Positions 5,921 through 6,259 of a stretch of 6,259 nucleotides of DNA are shown one piece after another. The stretch's first letter is position 1; every line of letters starts with the position of its first letter. The notes below the pieces were generated by a model, which was given only the letters and a program-made list of their open reading frames with translations, did not search any database and was not told the DNA's origin. The position numbers and the translations under genes were made by a program. The DNA lies in contig CAYXOX010000164.1 of NCBI GenBank assembly GCA_964466745.1, positions 1 to 6,259 on the forward strand, in the 5' to 3' direction. The stretch is from CAYXOX01 sp964466745. GTDB lineage: Bacteria > Pseudomonadota > Alphaproteobacteria > Rhodobacterales > Rhodobacteraceae.

Positions 5921-5962
5921 CCGAAAAACCGCCCGGACAGCCTCTCCGGCGCCGCTTGCAGC

Positions 5963-5991
5963 TTGAAAGGCGGCCCGCACGGCAGTACCGT
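5963..5991 (+). promoter_or_regulatory. Candidate sigma-70 type promoter for infC
   Basis: TTGAAA (5963-5968) is a 4-5 of 6 match to a -35 box. After 17 nt comes TACCGT (5986-5991), which keeps the conserved first T, A and last T of a -10 box. Transcription would begin near 5998, leaving about 33 nt before the proposed ATC start of infC. The match is by eye; in the GC-rich alphaproteobacterial setting such a -10 is acceptable but not strong. Confidence 0.45.
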
Positions 5992-5994
5992 GCG
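5976..5994. promoter_or_regulatory. Inverted repeat covering the candidate infC -10 box
   Basis: CGCACGG (5976-5982) and CCGTGCG (5988-5994) are exact 7-bp arms around CAGTA. The right arm covers most of the proposed -10 hexamer, so a dimeric protein bound here would block infC transcription. It is the best operator-like dyad in the spacer and could also serve the divergent gene. The alternative is an RNA hairpin if transcription starts further upstream. The symmetry is seen; the regulator is unknown. Confidence 0.45.
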
Positions 5995-6017
5995 CTCCTG
6001 ATTTCCGGCAACGACAC

Positions 6018-6033
6018 GAGGATAACAGCCATC
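6018..6033 (+). promoter_or_regulatory. infC ribosome-binding site and ATC start
   Basis: GAGG (6018-6021) is followed by 9 nt and then ATC (6031-6033). ATC is the first codon of the stretch IARRPHNAPP, which corresponds to the usual N-terminal MARRPHNAPP of related alphaproteobacterial IF-3 proteins. The in-frame GTG codons at 6061 and 6082 have no comparable site and would cut off conserved residues. Confidence 0.7.
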
Positions 6034-6259
6034 GCCCGCAGACCGCACAACGCACCCCCGGTGCGTGACACTGGACCCCGCGTGAACGACCGCGTTCGCG
6101 CTCCCGAGATCCGCCTCATCGGCCCCGACGGCGAGAATTTCGGCGTCGTGCCCCCCGCCAAGGCCCTGGCCCTGGCCGAGCAGGTCGGCCTCGACCTCGT
6201 GGAGATCAGCCCCAACGCCACTCCGCCGGTCTGCAAGATCATGGACTTCGGCAAGTTCA
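6031..6259 (+). CDS. infC: Translation initiation factor IF-3, N-terminal part (cut by window edge)
   Basis: IF-3 binds the 30S subunit, blocks premature 50S joining and proofreads the start codon and initiator tRNA. The 76 residues present cover the N-terminal domain: RRPHNAPP, GPRVNDRVRAPEIRLIGPDGENFGVV, then AKALALAEQVGLDLVEISPNATPPVCKIMDFGKF, which is the classic IF-3 signature leading to the linker helix. The rest of the gene lies beyond the window. The start is proposed as ATC at 6031, because no ATG, GTG or TTG in frame precedes the conserved N-terminus at suitable distance and GAGG is well placed. E. coli infC uses AUU, and IF-3 represses its own message through this rare codon, so an ATC start here would fit the same control. 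A start at GTG 6082, which a gene caller might choose, would lose 17 residues. Confidence 0.93.
   Translation, partial: MARRPHNAPPVRDTGPRVNDRVRAPEIRLIGPDGENFGVVPPAKALALAEQVGLDLVEISPNATPPVCKIMDFGKF

Noticed and set aside
6082..6084. GTG 6082 as the infC start
   Set aside because: No ribosome-binding site and it would remove the conserved RRPHNAPP segment; ATC 6031 fits better.
5763..6254. Extension of the minus-strand gene upstream to 6254
   Set aside because: This part is antisense to infC and to the control region, shows no conserved features, and the start with GGAGG and a following membrane anchor is at 5762.

Overview
The window is GC-rich, densely packed DNA that reads as the chromosome of an alphaproteobacterium, most likely of the Rhodobacterales. 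This rests on recalled similarity of the FPR, IF-3, DUF2849 and DUF934 proteins and on a gene order typical of that group (cysG, DUF2849, sulfite reductase, cysH, DUF934, fpr). No database search was run. There are no RNA genes, mobile elements or CRISPR arrays.

Positions 2-4378 (+) hold a tightly coupled assimilatory sulfate-reduction operon. It contains the 3' part of cysG (siroheme synthase), a DUF2849 protein, a single-subunit siroheme/4Fe-4S nitrite/sulfite reductase (cysI type), cysH with the cysteine pattern of an iron-sulfur APS reductase, and a DUF934 protein. Junctions are TGA|ATG, a 21-bp gap, an 11-bp overlap and a 4-bp ATGA overlap. Together the genes cover APS to sulfite (CysH), sulfite to sulfide (CysI) and supply of CysI's siroheme (CysG). 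The two DUF proteins are conserved partners of unproven function. No CysJ-type flavoprotein and no ferredoxin gene is present, so the electron route to CysI is open.

Positions 4379-5315 (+) hold fpr, ferredoxin/flavodoxin-NADP(+) reductase, after a 67-bp gap with its own apparent control region. That region has an FNR/FnrL-like dyad, a possible -10 at class II spacing, and a Shine-Dalgarno sequence separated from the start by a small hairpin. Fpr is a plausible electron source for the sulfite reductase, but it may be separately regulated.

Positions 5316-5390 are a short, less GC-rich convergent spacer with a weak terminator-like hairpin. A minus-strand gene (5391-5762) encodes a small unrecognised protein with one N-terminal membrane anchor. 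The divergent spacer 5763-6030 holds GC-rich inverted repeats and a likely infC promoter overlapped by a 7-bp-arm dyad.

From 6031 to the right edge (+) is the start of infC (translation initiation factor IF-3). Its most plausible start codon is a non-canonical ATC behind a well-spaced GAGG, which fits the known use of rare start codons in IF-3 autoregulation. No wholly new system is evident; the points most worth checking are the infC start and operator-like dyad, the fpr control region, and the role of the DUF2849/DUF934 pair.
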